A stretch of DNA of 64,000 bases, from the NCBI GenBank assembly GCA_030278955.1, contig JAOANR010000002.1:14716238-14780237 (forward strand), in the 5' to 3' direction. This document shows, piece after piece, positions 11,959 through 23,553 of this stretch. The notes below the pieces were generated by a model, which was not told the DNA's origin, did not search any database, and saw only the letters and a list, made by a program, of their open reading frames with translations. The number at the start of each line of letters is the position of its first letter. The first letter of the stretch is position 1. The position numbers and the translations under genes were made by a program. The stretch is from Hygrophila difformis (taxonomy: Eukaryota > Streptophyta > Magnoliopsida > Lamiales > Acanthaceae).

Positions 11959-12396
11959 CTAGAGCGAGTAAGTAGGCGCATCCTCAATAGGGTCGTCTTC
12001 GTCGCTTGATATGTCGATTGGGCCTTGGCCCAGTGGTCCATGGAAAACTGGGCTTGGTGGCCAAACGGGTTCAGCAGCATCGAGTGTGGGCTCGGGGTTA
12101 TGAGGAAATATGTCATCGGTTAGGTTGATCAGCTCCCATCCCAAGTGTTCAACTTAGGCCTCTAGTTCCGCATTCTTGTCGTGGAGTTCAGTCACTTGGG
12201 CTTGGAGTTCAGTGACTTGGGCCTTGAGTTGGGTTATGTCATGATGGTCAGCTTCCCTAAGGTGTCCCAGATGGGCCATGTTAGCTTCAAGTTGTCCAAC
12301 TCGCGTTTTGAAATAATTTATATGTTGTTGAGATTCCAGATAAGCATTCGTCAATTTCATCATAAGGTTCACCATATTCGCGTTAGGTTCGGCCAT
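11959..12396 (-). pseudogene. Element 1 upstream small ORF (coiled coil, acidic tail), one stop
   Basis: I do not recognise a family. Starting at 12396 (MAEPNANM), the product is a heptad-like coiled coil (QQHINYFKTRVGQLEANMAH, then repeated QVTELQAQVTEL) followed by an acidic tail ending DISSDEDDPIEDAPTYS. One in-frame TAA at 12154-12156 splits it. Element C has Gln at the aligned position, so this looks like a CAA to TAA change. It begins 416 nt from the PBS (12812) and precedes gag in the same direction. Elements C and B have counterparts at almost the same offset. Self-association is a guess from the coiled coil. Confidence 0.75.
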
Positions 12397-12811
12397 CTAG
12401 TGTCAACAAGGGAGGTTAGAGTTAGAACATATTTCGAGCAAGGTTAGGGTATGCAAGAATTTAGATCTACATACAATATGCATATGCAATCCCCCAATAA
12501 ATTTTAATTTATGCATGCATTTATTTATCCATGGGTTTTAAAATAAATTTATTTCATGGATAATTAAAAATAAGGGTAAAAGGTTTGGGCCACTATGTTG
12601 GGCCAAAAGTAATAAATTATTTGGGTTCAAGTAAAAACATTGGTATTGGGCAAAAATAATTGGGCTAACATAATCAAATATTGGGCTAAAAATTTGAGCT
12701 AGAAAAATTTTGGGCTCAAAATAATAGTTATAAAATAATGGTTTAAAAAATAATACTAGTTTAAAAATAATAATAGTTCAAAATAGTCATAATAGTTTTA
12801 AAATATTCCGG
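12397..12811 (-). other. Element 1 5' leader, no gene
   Basis: About 415 bp of AT-rich sequence lies between the PBS and the upstream small ORF. It contains repeated GGGCTAAAA and GGGCCAAAA words. I see no coding potential. It corresponds to the leader at 40300-40684 in element C. Confidence 0.6.
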
Positions 12812-12823
12812 GCACTGATACCA
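12812..12823 (-). promoter_or_regulatory. Element 1 primer binding site
   Basis: On the minus strand this reads TGGTATCAGTGC, one mismatch from the initiator tRNA-Met complement TGGTATCAGAGC seen in elements B and C. It lies three bases inside the LTR that starts at 12827. Confidence 0.85.
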
Positions 12824-12826
12824 ACT

Positions 12827-13077
12827 TGTAACACCCCGGATTTGATAACCCAGGCCAGGATGCCACTGCTACACCTCCCTAGCAAGACACGAATTCTTCG
12901 AGCTTGCTAAAAAGATGCAAGGCTATGGGTATTTGAAAAGAGTTTTAAAAATAAGTCCGGAAATATTTAAAATAAAAATAATGTAACGTCATCCACACAT
13001 GATAATAGTAATAGTATGCAGCGGAAATTAAAATAAAGGGCCGACACGGCCAAAACTCGGGTTAAACAGGCCCGATA
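12827..13077 (-). mobile_element. Element 1 right LTR, first piece
   Basis: It begins TGTAACACCCCGG at 12827 and aligns with the left LTR from 3711. It is cut at 13077 by element C, with the target duplication CGATA at 13073-13077 and 45780-45784, and resumes at 45785. Confidence 0.92.
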
Positions 13078-13864
13078 TGTATCACCCCGGTTTTGGTAAC
13101 CCAGGCCGGGATGCCACCACCACACCTCCCTAGCAAGACACGAATTCTCCGAGCTTGCTAAAGAGATGCAAGGCTATGGGTATTGGAAAAAGTTTTAAAA
13201 ACAAGTCCGGAATTACTTAAAAATAATAATGTAGCATCATCCACACATGACAGTAATAATAAAATTGCAGCGGGAATTTAAAGATAGGGCCGACATGGCC
13301 AAAACTCGGGTTAAACAGGCCCACTATGCATGTCTCATAAAACGATAAAATAATGTCCAAAAGAGTTTCCCCCAAATGCACATGCTTATCAGTATTATAA
13401 AATACTGAGTAAATAAATCCTAGCATAGCAATAAGGGGGTTTAATTTAATAGCTAAGATTATACTTTTAATCATGCATATAAAATATTTCATTTACCAAT
13501 TTAAAAATAAGAATTTAATTTGCATATTTTAAAGACACATTTGAATTCATAAATAATAATTTAAGCATGAGCATAAATTTAAAAACATGAATTAAATGCA
13601 TGAATAATGACATAAGTAAGTAAATAAAAATCTAAGCCTTTTAATTTTCCCCGTTACACCACCATCTCAACAATATTTTATTTAGCCGGTGATCCGGCGG
13701 ACGCAACCAATTTCGTAATTTTTTTATTTAGGCGGTAGCCCGGCGGCCGCAGCCTATCCACTATACACAGTACCACTCCTGAGCCTCGTGTAACCCATAC
13801 GGATACACACGAGAGTGTAGACTAGTTTTCATTGGCCGTTTAGGCACAATTTCTCACAACATTC
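13078..13864 (-). mobile_element. Element C left LTR, piece 1
   Basis: It aligns to 40700-41532. It includes the hairpin at 13785-13813 (CTCGTGT and ACACGAG arms around ACCCATACGGATAC). The piece ends with CATTC, which is duplicated at 16332-16336 by the solo LTR insertion. Confidence 0.9.
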
Positions 13865-14516
13865 TGTAACACCCCGGTTTTTGGTCACCCAGGTCGGGAT
13901 GTCACCGCCACACCTCTCTAGCAAGACACGGTTTCTCCGAGCTCACTAAAGAGATGCAAGGCTATGGTTTTTTTCAGAATTTAAAACATTCAAACAGCCC
14001 ATTCATATATAATTTTAAAATAATACATCAAAGTTGCAGCGGAAAATAATATTTACATATATAATGCAGCGGAATTTAAATATAGGGCCAACATGGCCAA
14101 AACACGGGTTAAACAGGCCCGTTTATGCAAGATCTAGTCTAATGCAATAATTCAAAATAATATATCTTCCCAAAATTCCCATGTATGCATATGACGATGC
14201 ATAATTCTCAACTCTGAAAGAAAAAAGAAAAATAAATGGTTTGGTCAGCAAAAACATGCTGAGTAAGTTAACACGTACAAGATTATGAGGTTTCAAAACC
14301 TTTAATTAAATTTAAAGGAAACATGTGCATAATGTAATCTATTCAATTAATAATAATTTAATCGCATAATCTAAAAGTCATGGATTCGATACGATCTTAA
14401 ATATAGCTTCACAGTAATTAAATAAATTGCCATAAATATAAAAGCACAATTTAATACAGATTTAATTTGGAATTCTCGCAAACTTCTCGTTTCATATCTT
14501 TTAGAGATCACCATCG

Positions 14517-14679
14517 CTAGGGCTCTTATGTCCGCCAGCCTTACGCCTGGGCTCTTATGTCCGCAAGTATCATGGTCGATCTTTTAATTAGAGTTAATCC
14601 GTCCGCTAGCCATACGATCAGTGCTTCGCTAGGGCTCTTACGTCAACCTAGACATACACTTGGGCTCTTATGTCCCAAG
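14517..14679. repeat. Four GGCTCTTATGTC hairpin-like repeats
   Basis: The cores are near 14521, 14550, 14633 and 14663. The two best are CTAGG and CCTAG around GCTCTTACGTCAA (14629-14651) and CTTGGG and CCCAAG around CTCTTATGT (14659-14679). Loops are conserved while arms differ. Confidence 0.65.
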
Positions 14680-15967
14680 CCGCAGAGAACATTGACAGTA
14701 TCTAGCTTAGTCATAACCCACAATATTTTAACCTTCTCGTTTTGTGTATCTTATTTCAAAGAGTCTTCTACTCGTTTAAACCTTAAAGGCTAGTTTCACC
14801 GTTTCACCAAGATTTCAAGATTTGACTCGGTCAACCACAGTTTACTCTAAAATTCATTAAAAATCGAGTTTAATTCCAAAAATTCTGTAATTTTACCACT
14901 GACTCTGAAACATCGAGATGAACAACTTTTGTGTTTTAACTTTTTCAATCCGAGATACCGAAACAGGTCAAAAACATCAATTTTCGTCCTATCATAAATC
15001 TGTCCGAATTTCGTGTACAGCAGTTCAAGATTATCAAGACCTACCATAGCAAATCAACTCCAAACTTATTGAAATTTTACAGATTCCTTCTTATGAAATT
15101 TATCTACAACTTTCATGTTCGGTTAAAGATCTAAATCGGTCTAGATCTAATGTCAAAAACGTGATCAAAATCGGACCTAAGTTCTGTCAAGAAATTCAAG
15201 ATCCAAGTTTCAGCAGTTCGGTTTCGGGTGGATTTCAGATACCAAAACGTCTCTAAAAATTCTGAAAATTTTACAATAAATAGATCTAAACCTTAGGAAC
15301 GTTTTTCATGTTTTAAGTTTTTCCGTTCGAAGACGTTTTAAGGTTCTGAAAAATTCGACAAAACTGTTGCGCCGGTAGAAAACATATGTTGACAGATTTA
15401 CGAAAGATTTGATTAAGCTTTTAGTTTTACGTGTTTTAATTACTCCCAAAACCATGTAAGCGTTAACTTACCGATCTATGGACGTTCCGGCTCGTCAATT
15501 TCGATGACAACGGCCTCTGCGTTCACCGTTTGTCTCCCGAGATCCTTCGTTCTCCTTTCCACAGTCCTCCTATGCCCGGGAACTCTTGAACTCGCCTGGA
15601 AAACGTCCTCCTTCTCAACTTCTTGCCTCCAAAGATCTAGATCTAGGGTTTTCTTTGAATTTTGAAGGTGGAGGAAGATGTATTTTTTTTTCTTCTTCGC
15701 TTTCTTTTTTTTCTTTTGTACGTAGAATTCTTTTTTTTTTGTGTATGTAGAATTGATATGAATAGCAAATTAGGAAGATGAAAAAGATTAAATTTAAAAA
15801 GAAGTAAAGAGCGGTTATTTAGAGACTTAGGATCCAAGATTTGATTTCCAAATATTTTGCTATCATTGAAGGTTATAACAATATACTAAAGATAGGCTAA
15901 ATCTTGCCAATATCTAAAGATAGACTAAATCTTGTTTTGATTACCATATACATATTATTTTATTGTG

Positions 15968-16014
15968 GTTATTATTATTATTACTACTACTATTATTATT
16001 ATTTTAATTATATT

Positions 16015-16045
<31 letters not shown>
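15968..16045. repeat. ATT-rich microsatellite
   Basis: Imperfect (ATT)n with interruptions, then a cleaner run to about 16045, within the solo LTR. Confidence 0.8.
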
Positions 16046-16049
<4 letters not shown>

Positions 16050-16336
16050 AGATGATATTATAATTATATGTATATATATGTGTGTTAATAAATTACTATG
16101 CATATAAATAATTATACAAGTAATAAAATGATTTTAATAGATTAATTTAAAATATATTTTGAATAATATAGGGTATTACAATTTTCGACTTCACGGGTTC
16201 GTGGAATTTAAATTCCTTTTTAATCTTTGGAATTAGATTCCATTTCTCTTTTTATTTTTATTTATTTATTTATTTATTTATTTATGTGTTTATTTATTTA
16301 TTTATGGGTGACTGATTTCACGGGTATTACACATTC

Positions 16337-16830
16337 ACCCTCGGCCGTTTTGGCACGAAGCGAAAAGCTAGGGGGCACTCCATCGAGCACTCACCCCCTA
16401 CATAGGTATCCGATATCGTTTCAACTTAGTGTAACGGGATTTTTGAAAATATAGCTTTATCATATATCAAGGTTTCGATCGTTTGTTTAGAAATTTCAAA
16501 TCTCGCCAATTTAAAGTCGTTCGTCGTCACAGTTTACGCCTTTTTAATTTAAACATTCAATTCAAGGCCGATTAATCTGAAAGCTTTACAGCATATCAAA
16601 AAAATTCTAACGAACAACTTTAGTGTTTTAACAATTTCAAAATACGGTGAGGAAACATGTCAAAAATCGAGTTTTCTATACAAACAGTGTGCTGCCAGGA
16701 TTCAGGTTCGCCACAGCTTAAAAATCCGATTTTTCGACTCATCAAATGGACTCCAAAAATTCTGAAATTTTGTGGACACATACTAGACATGGTTATCTAC
16801 AACTTTTGTTTACATTGCAAAGATTAGTTC
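16337..16830 (-). mobile_element. Element C left LTR, piece 2
   Basis: It continues the alignment to the right LTR (about 41533-42027). It ends with AGTTC (16826-16830), which is duplicated at 35948-35952 by element A. Confidence 0.9.
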
Positions 16831-18673
16831 TGTAATACCCGAGATTTTTATAAAAAAAAAGGAATGGAATTAAATACGAGAGGGAAAAGAATTTTAATTC
16901 CAAGAACCGTGAAGTCGAAAATGATTTAAAGAAATAAATCATTGCACGGGAATCGAATGACGACGAATTTGAAGCCAACGACTCCAGACGCGATGAATTC
17001 AAGATTTCGAATACGGGACTAATTCAAGATGGAAATTTTGAACCGTAAATGACCCGAAAAGTCGAACCGAAAACGTAGAGGATAGAGACCCGAAAAGAAG
17101 AAAAGACCCAACAAACCACGCGAACCGCTCGAACCGGTCAGATCGGGCACCGCGCGCTCTCCGCGCGGCCATGCGCGGACACCGTGTGGGAGAAGGACGA
17201 CGCGTCCAAGATTGAGCCGCGCGCACGTCGCGCGGCCAAAGCAATACGTGCGCGTCACCACCGCGCCAGAGGTGCAGAAGGTGTAAACTTTCCTTCCATG
17301 GTGATTTTCTTGCCAAAAATCCGATCCCTATCGATGGCAAGCGGATCACAGCCTTAGGAAAGGCTAAAAGTCGGGATTGGAACGCCCCCATCCCCATTTT
17401 TACAGAAAACAAAAGTTGCTCTCCCTCAATCTTCCTCTCCAAGCCAAAACCCCTTCGGGTCCACTTTCTGGCAAGGATTCCGGCGAAGACGGGACGACCG
17501 GGACGAAGCCTCTGCCTTCTAGAACCTTGGTAAGTTGTATTATAGTGTTAATTTTTTCCATAAGTATCAAAAACTTGAAATCTAACATTCGTTCCTTTGC
17601 TACGATTTCACGTCGGGGGACGAACAAAAAGCGATCGGAGAACTTGGCCGTTCGTCGCGACCCTAGGACGTCCGAAAAGCCCCGACAACAATCCTAATCT
17701 CTAACTAAGTAAGTTAAGACCTTACTCTACAATATTTGTGGTTCCTTGTCGTTTAAAACAAAAGATCTAGACACGTAACTAAAATCGGTTTTCAAAAACC
17801 CTATTTTCGACCAATTTCAATAACTCGACAAAAACTCTATCTTCGGGAATTCAAACCAAAAACTTTTCAACATGGATTTTGTTCGTAATACTCTAATCTA
17901 ACTTGTGTCAAAATTTCAGCCATTGACATAAAGATTTGATACCCCAAATTGTGGCGCAAACTTTCCGTGTAAAAACCGAACATTCGAAATCCTGACAGTT
18001 TGAATGACTCGACTTGATGCATGTTTTTCACCCCATTTCTAGTCCGAATCAAACTTTCATTTCTAAACAAAAGTTGTAGAAAATTTTGTCTAGATTAGAC
18101 ATATAAAATTTCATGAATTTTGGAGTTCATTTGATATGTTAAATCTGGAAAATTCAGAACCTGTGTAAAATCGATTTTTGAACCCCGAGCATGAATAGTG
18201 TGTTGATGATGATTTTTGAACATCTAAATCTTATTATTTCCAAAAACTTAAAAGATGAAAGTTGTTTATTAAGATGTTTTCTACAACCTGTAAAAATTTC
18301 GGATCAATTGGACTTAGAATGAATTTTTAATCGACGTTGGACTAAACTGTGTCGAAATCGATTTTTCGGGCAGAAATCTTTCCTTGTAAAGAACTCAAAT
18401 TTTGACTCATTTCAAAACCTTATTTGGAGAAACTCAAAACATGAAAGTTTTTCAAAAAGGGTGTCCTTGAGTAACTGTATAAATTTCAGAATTTTCGGTT
18501 AAAAGACGAATCTTTAATTTAGAAAGGCGTAACCTGTGATAAATTGGATTTTTTGAACTCGAGAAAACTCGAACTATGAAATGCGATATCGAATCTCTTG
18601 TATATGACGAAACATGAACTTTCGAAAAATCTCATTCACTAGGCTGAGTCGATCCTCATGCTATTATTATTTT

Positions 18674-18948
18674 GAGACTGCCTCGTTAGTGGTCTCCCTA
18701 CTATCTGAGATTGCCTCGTTAGTGATCTTGCGCGCTGTGCTTTATTTGGATTGCCTCGTTAGTGGTCTCCCTACTATCTGAGATTGCCTCGTTAGTGATC
18801 TCGCGCGCCGTGCTTTATTGAGACTGCCTCGTTAGTGGTCTCCCTACTATCTGAGATTGCCTCGTTAGTGATCTCGCGCGCTGTGTATTTATTTGGACTG
18901 CCTCGTTAGTGGTCCTACGATTATTGAGATTGCCTCGTTAGTGATCTC
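18674..18948 (+). repeat. Array of eight CTCGTTA-loop hairpins in U3
   Basis: Units lie at 18674-18696, 18707-18729, 18747-18770, 18780-18802, 18820-18842, 18853-18875, 18895-18915 and 18926-18948. The core is TGCCTCGTTAGTG, flanked by GAGAC with GTCTC, GAGAT with ATCTC, or GGAC with GTCC. As RNA the arms pair for up to 8 bp, including wobbles, around a 7-nt loop. The array ends about 40 bp before a TATA-like box. Similar arrays are at 35028-35303 and 61075-61258. Confidence 0.85.
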
Positions 18949-18985
18949 CCTTGTGTGGTGTCCTCTTCTTAGTTGACGGGATAGT

Positions 18986-18993
18986 TATAAAAG
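18986..18993 (+). promoter_or_regulatory. Candidate LTR TATA box
   Basis: TATAAAAG lies downstream of the hairpin array and is conserved in the 3' LTR at 35340-35347. If it is used, the hairpin array lies in U3. The transcription start has not been seen. Confidence 0.5.
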
Positions 18994-19597
18994 ACTCGTG
19001 TGCATTATTTATTTAAAGCTTTAATTACTTATCACGTTTTTAAAATTTCGCTTTTTAGTGATGCCTTACATTTTTGCATTCTAGTATCGTATAGTTAATT
19101 ATGCTTTTCCGCTGCAAGTTAAACTATGAATTTTAATTATTTACATTAAAGCATGACAAATCTATGTCTTTCTGATTAAACACATGTAACCCCCTTAATT
19201 GTTTAGTTAAGAATTGATTTACTCCGTATTTTATATACTGATAAAACCCGTTGTTCATTTTTCTTTTACAGAGTATGAAGACATGGCATGATCATATGCA
19301 TGCATTCGGGGCTCGGGTTTTTTGAATACTATATATGTTGCATTCTAGTCTAGACTTTAGATATTACTGTGTATTGGCCATGTCGGCCTATGGTTATTTT
19401 TCCGCTGCAATTTAATCATCGCACATGAATGTTATAACATTATCTAAAGTTGAGTATTTTTCCGGACTTGTTTTAAATTATTTTTGAAAACCCATAGCCT
19501 TGCATCTCTTTAGCAAAGCTCGAAGAAGTCGTATCTTACTAGGGAGGCGTGACGGTGGCATCTCGGCCTGGGTTATCAAATCCGGGGTGTTACAAAG

Positions 19598-19610
19598 TGG
19601 TATCAAAGCC
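19598..19610 (+). promoter_or_regulatory. Element A primer binding site
   Basis: TGGTATCAAAGCC begins three bases after the 5' LTR end. It matches the initiator tRNA-Met primer site with one difference. Confidence 0.9.
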
Positions 19611-20132
19611 CGTAAATATTTTTAAATTATTATTATTATTATTTTGGCCAAAATAGAGGCCCAAGGATTTCTAAACAAATATTCATATTATTTTTAAATT
19701 TTTAAGTACCATTATTATTATTTAAATTCTAAGTTTTATTTCCATGGAACAAGATTTATTTTAAACCCATGGAAAATATTTAAATATGCATAGAAATTTT
19801 TCCAACAAGTTTTAAAGTCACGAAAATATTTTTCGGGGTTAGGGTAGCATTGTATAAAGCATACATGCATTCGCATACATACACATACATGAATATCGCG
19901 CTAATTTTTTTTTTTCAATTAACAGTGTCAAAACTCCTACCTTAAAATTGGTCATGACCTTAACTTAGAAGCATTTGCTTAAAACTAATTTTGCCTTAGT
20001 CCTAGAACTTGATCACCTAAGTTTAGCATTCTCCTATCTATTACCTCTTGCCAATCCTACCTTATAAATTTTCTTGAATGCTAACTTGCCTTAGATTAGA
20101 AACTCATCTTCACGTGCGTTGAGAACACAAAA

Positions 20133-20555
20133 ATGGCACCTAAGGGAAAATCGAGGAAGGAAATCCCAAACAACACCGACGCTGACCTCCCCAACGCACC
20201 CAACAATACCGAGATTGCTCATAACGTAGGAGGGCAAGCGCCTCCTATTCCCAATAATTTGGACAAACGCCTAAGAACTATGGAAGCAGTCGCTCGTATC
20301 CAATTAAAGCGAAATGACAATGGTGAATCGAGCAAAAACTCGCAAGGATTGGAGAAGAAGAATCGTAATAAGAACAACAATAATAACTTTAGGAGGGGCA
20401 ATGACGAAGCTAGATTCGATGGGTCTAGAGGGAATGATAACCGTGGTGCATTCATACCAAAATGCCCGTGGTGCAATCGACTGCATTTGGTACGTGGATG
20501 CCCAAATCCTGGAGCTTGTTTTAGATGTGGCAAGACTGGTCACATAGCTAATTAA
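20133..20555 (+). pseudogene. Element A gag remnant
   Basis: A 140-codon frame starts MAPKGKSRKE 535 nt after the PBS. It has a low-complexity Asn-rich middle (RNKNNNNNFRRG) and ends in a zinc knuckle, CFRCGKTGHIAN, that stops before the final Cys of the CCHC motif. The central retrotransposon gag domain seen in element 1 is missing, so an internal deletion joins the N-terminal part to the knuckle. After the stop, the sequence passes within about 150 bp into the 3' noncoding part; protease, RT and integrase are absent. No upstream coiled-coil ORF is present here, unlike elements 1, C and B. Confidence 0.8.
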
Positions 20556-20747
20556 AGACTGCTGGGCTCAAGAGGAGACAATCGAGAAGAGACTAGATTT
20601 GGTGAACCCTCAACAAGGAAATCAGAGAGGAGCTGTAGGACAACTGAATGATGACGCTCAAGCCGACTTACCAACCCAATGAGAAATGATCGTAGGCAAC
20701 ATGTATCCCATTCAAAATAAAAATAAACAAATTCAAATTGTTTTAAA

Positions 20748-20783
20748 CTACGTGATGACTTGATCCCTTCACAGGGTACGTAG
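20748..20783 (+). other. Conserved 36-nt element of element A
   Basis: The arms CTACGT and ACGTAG flank an interior containing GACTTGATCCCTTCAC. Its length is identical to the copies in the minus-strand elements. Confidence 0.65.
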
Positions 20784-20892
20784 GCAACTTAGAAATTTAA
20801 ATTCTGGGTTCAGTCAAATAATAACAAATAACAACACACAATAATAAAATCACGCAACCAAACAACTTCCGAGCTTGCAAGGAGCTAACGCC

Positions 20893-21097
20893 CAACTTCG
20901 AGGATGGAGTTGATTCCTAAGGGGGAGAGGATGTAACACCCGAGATATTTAATTCACGTTCAAAGGAATGGAATCAATTTCTTGTGGAAGACGTTTATCC
21001 TTAAGGGAGGTAGATGGAAATACCCCAACATTAAATTGAGCCCAAAAGGAAGTGAGGCGCAACTTCGGGGACGAAGTTGATTTCTAAGGGGGTAGAC
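20893..21097 (+). promoter_or_regulatory. Duplicated PPT and hairpin region of element A
   Basis: There are two successive hairpin-plus-PPT units. The first (hairpin 20893-20912, decayed) is followed by AAGGGGGAGAGGA and then by TGTAACACCCGAGAT, an LTR-start-like sequence at 20934. The second (hairpin 21060-21079, perfect 8-bp stem) is followed by AAGGGGGTAGAC and the real LTR start at 21098. The segment between resembles a short LTR-start remnant. Confidence 0.75.
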
Positions 21098-21253
21098 TGT
21101 AATACCCGAGATTTTTATAGAAAAAAATGAATGGAATTAAATACGAGAGGGAAAAGAATTTTAATTCCAAGAACCGTGAAGTCGAAAATGATTTAAAGAA
21201 ATAAATCATTGCACGGGAATCGAATGACGACGAATTCAAAGCCAACGACTCCA
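21098..21253 (+). mobile_element. Element A 3' LTR, piece 1
   Basis: It matches 16831-16986 of the 5' LTR. It is interrupted at 21253 by element B with target CTCCA and resumes at 33704. Confidence 0.93.
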
Positions 21254-23514
21254 TGTAACACCCCCATTTTCTCTGAAGATGCAGCGGAAGAAAAGTGCAC
21301 AAAACAATGGGTGGGGTGCTACCGCCACGTATCCCGGACCGCCCGAAATACGCTAAGGCTAAAAATAATGGGTGCAGAACATCAGAGTTTAATGCATATG
21401 CTAACCACTTCTCGGGCAAGTTAGCATATACTCTGCACAAAAGCTTATAATACTGTAAAAGTGTGAGAATAAGCTTAACAAAAATGGTTGGACTGTACAA
21501 CCGAAACAGAGGAACGCATTCCTCAAATGAGCTCAACGATAGAAATGGAATAAATCCATGGAAGTTTATTTTAAAAGAGGTTGTACCTCGCATGTCAAAA
21601 ATATTATATAAAGGGGTTGTCAAACTCTCATTTCAAAAATAATACTGTTAACGCAAAATGAATTATTCAAAAACAGTAGGGCACTATGTTTGCATAAACG
21701 GGATAAAACCCAAATATTTATTTATGCTCGATACAAAATTTCCAAGGCTTTATAAAAATTGTCTTTGCCTTATAAAAATTTTTCTATGCCAAGAAATAAG
21801 TTCTATCCCCAAAGGGGATTTTAAAAGTATTCATACTTATAAATGTTACCCCGTACCGTGCCCGTGCAAAATATGCTCTAACGAACCTTGCAGATCTGAA
21901 ACCTGAAAGGAAATGGTGACAAGTGTAGAGTCAGCGAAAACAATCGCTGAGTAAGTAGAAGTTTACTCCCGGAGGAGATAGGGTAGCAGAAATAATTTAA
22001 AAGCAACAGTTATGGTAATGGTATGCTAAAAACGAGAATAATTTGTACATAAAGTCAATATTAATCTAACCCGGGAATAGTTAATACAGCAATATGCATT
22101 ACCGAGATGTAAAATCCCAGCCACTGTGATGTGCAGGATCCCAACGGGCTCAAACTGCACATACACGCAAGGGTGTGGGGGAGGTAAGAAATTTCCTCGA
22201 AACCCACCACTGGAATCAGATATGGAACCGCCTGGATAGCCCCAAGAGTCCCCGTGTGGCGATTAAGTGCACAATAACGTAGGAGTCGGGCAGCCAGCCC
22301 ATACCCAGACCCAGCCCCCGTAACAATGAGCTCAAAAATCCGTAGGATTTGAGAATAGTTGCGAACAGTATAAAGCACAGTAAAATGGCATACCAATAAT
22401 CCAAAAGCAGTAGGGAGCAATAAGCATAAATTTAAAATATAATAAAGCGGTTTGTAATTTATGCTTAAGCTAAAATAAATTTGGGCTTACTCCACAAAGA
22501 GTAAAAATCTACTTACAGTCACCGAAGATGGAATGGGGATGACACACGCACAGGCTACGAGCAGATAATCCTTTACAGCTACGCTACTAAGAAAAATACT
22601 CTAATATTAATTTATACGCTATAATGGCTTCTTTAACTAAAATAATAATAATAACTAAAATGATGCTAAAATAATAACTAAAATATCCAACTTATATAAA
22701 TCTTACACGGACACTCACAGCTCCTACAGGTTAGTCATAATAATTCCAACTGAGCTCCTAAAGTCTCCTTAGCCAATCGGAAAGAGTGAAACAGAAAGAG
22801 AACGGAGGAGCAGTAACTCAAGAATAGAACAAGAAAAGAAAGAAGGCAAGGAACTGAAAGAGAAAATAACAGAGGAAGAACAAAATGCAGAGGGAGGAGA
22901 GTGGTGCATGGGGCGAGTGAGGGTTGGTTGGGTGGTTAATATAGAAAAATCTACTGCACCCTACTATCCGGATAAAAGCCCCTTCCTCTTGCTACCCCTT
23001 TTAATTCCACGGGTATCCATTAATGTCCACTCATTACACTCACACACCTTCTGCCTCGCCTCCCCTGTTGCACGCCACCCACCTCCATCAATCCCTCAAT
23101 CTAAAAGTCACTCACCCTTTTGTCTACAAGATTTCTGCCTCTCCTCTTCTCCTTTATTTTTTATTTTTTTCTTTTCCTATCTTTTCCTTCTTCTCCATCT
23201 ACTCCACCAGCAACTCGTCCGGTGAGGAGGGGAGCGGCGGCGAGGCGGAGGCAAGGGCTCTGGCGGCGACGGGGCAGGCGGCAGCGGCCTCGTCGGCCCT
23301 TCTTCTCCCTCTCCCTCTTCCTTCTTCTCCCCTTCTTTTCTTGTTGTTCTATGTTGAGTTTTCTGAATTTTTGGTGGTTGGGAAGAAAACTTGAGGTGGA
23401 ACGGCGGTGGAGCCAGCGGCGGAGGGACGGTGGCGGAAAAAGGGATGGGTGGCGGCAGCGGCTCCGCCGGCGATGGCTGCGGCCTCTCCGGCCTGTTCCT
23501 TCTTTTTTTCTCTT

Positions 23515-23553
<39 letters not shown>

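Larger units (their letters stand above)
13865..16331 (-). mobile_element. Solo LTR (D) inside element C left LTR
   Basis: The 2467-bp unit starts TGTAACACCCCGG and ends GGGTATTACA, with the 5-bp duplication CATTC at 13860-13864 and 16332-16336. The empty site is preserved in element C's other LTR at 41528-41532. No internal region or second LTR is present, so it is a solo LTR left by recombination. It has hairpins with GGCTCTTATGTC cores at 14517-14679, T-rich tracts near 15680-15750 and an ATT microsatellite near 15968-16045. No gene is supported. Confidence 0.93.
16831..19594 (+). mobile_element. Element A 5' LTR
   Basis: TGTAATACCCGAG to CCGGGGTGTTACA, 2764 bp. It has a GC-rich block near 17100-17260, a hairpin array at 18674-18948, a candidate TATA box TATAAAAG at 18986-18993 and a U5-like terminal hairpin near 19505-19545 that carries point changes in this copy. 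Reading frames such as 16999-17442 on the minus strand are also found broken in the sister LTRs and are not treated as genes. Confidence 0.92.

Noticed and set aside
18674..18948. CRISPR array
   Set aside because: Repeats and spacers are irregular, the arms vary by unit, and the setting is a plant LTR retrotransposon.
22061..22420. Minus-strand 119-codon frame, repeated at 30227-30586
   Set aside because: It looks conserved only because it lies in two near-identical LTRs of one element. No signal or domain supports it.
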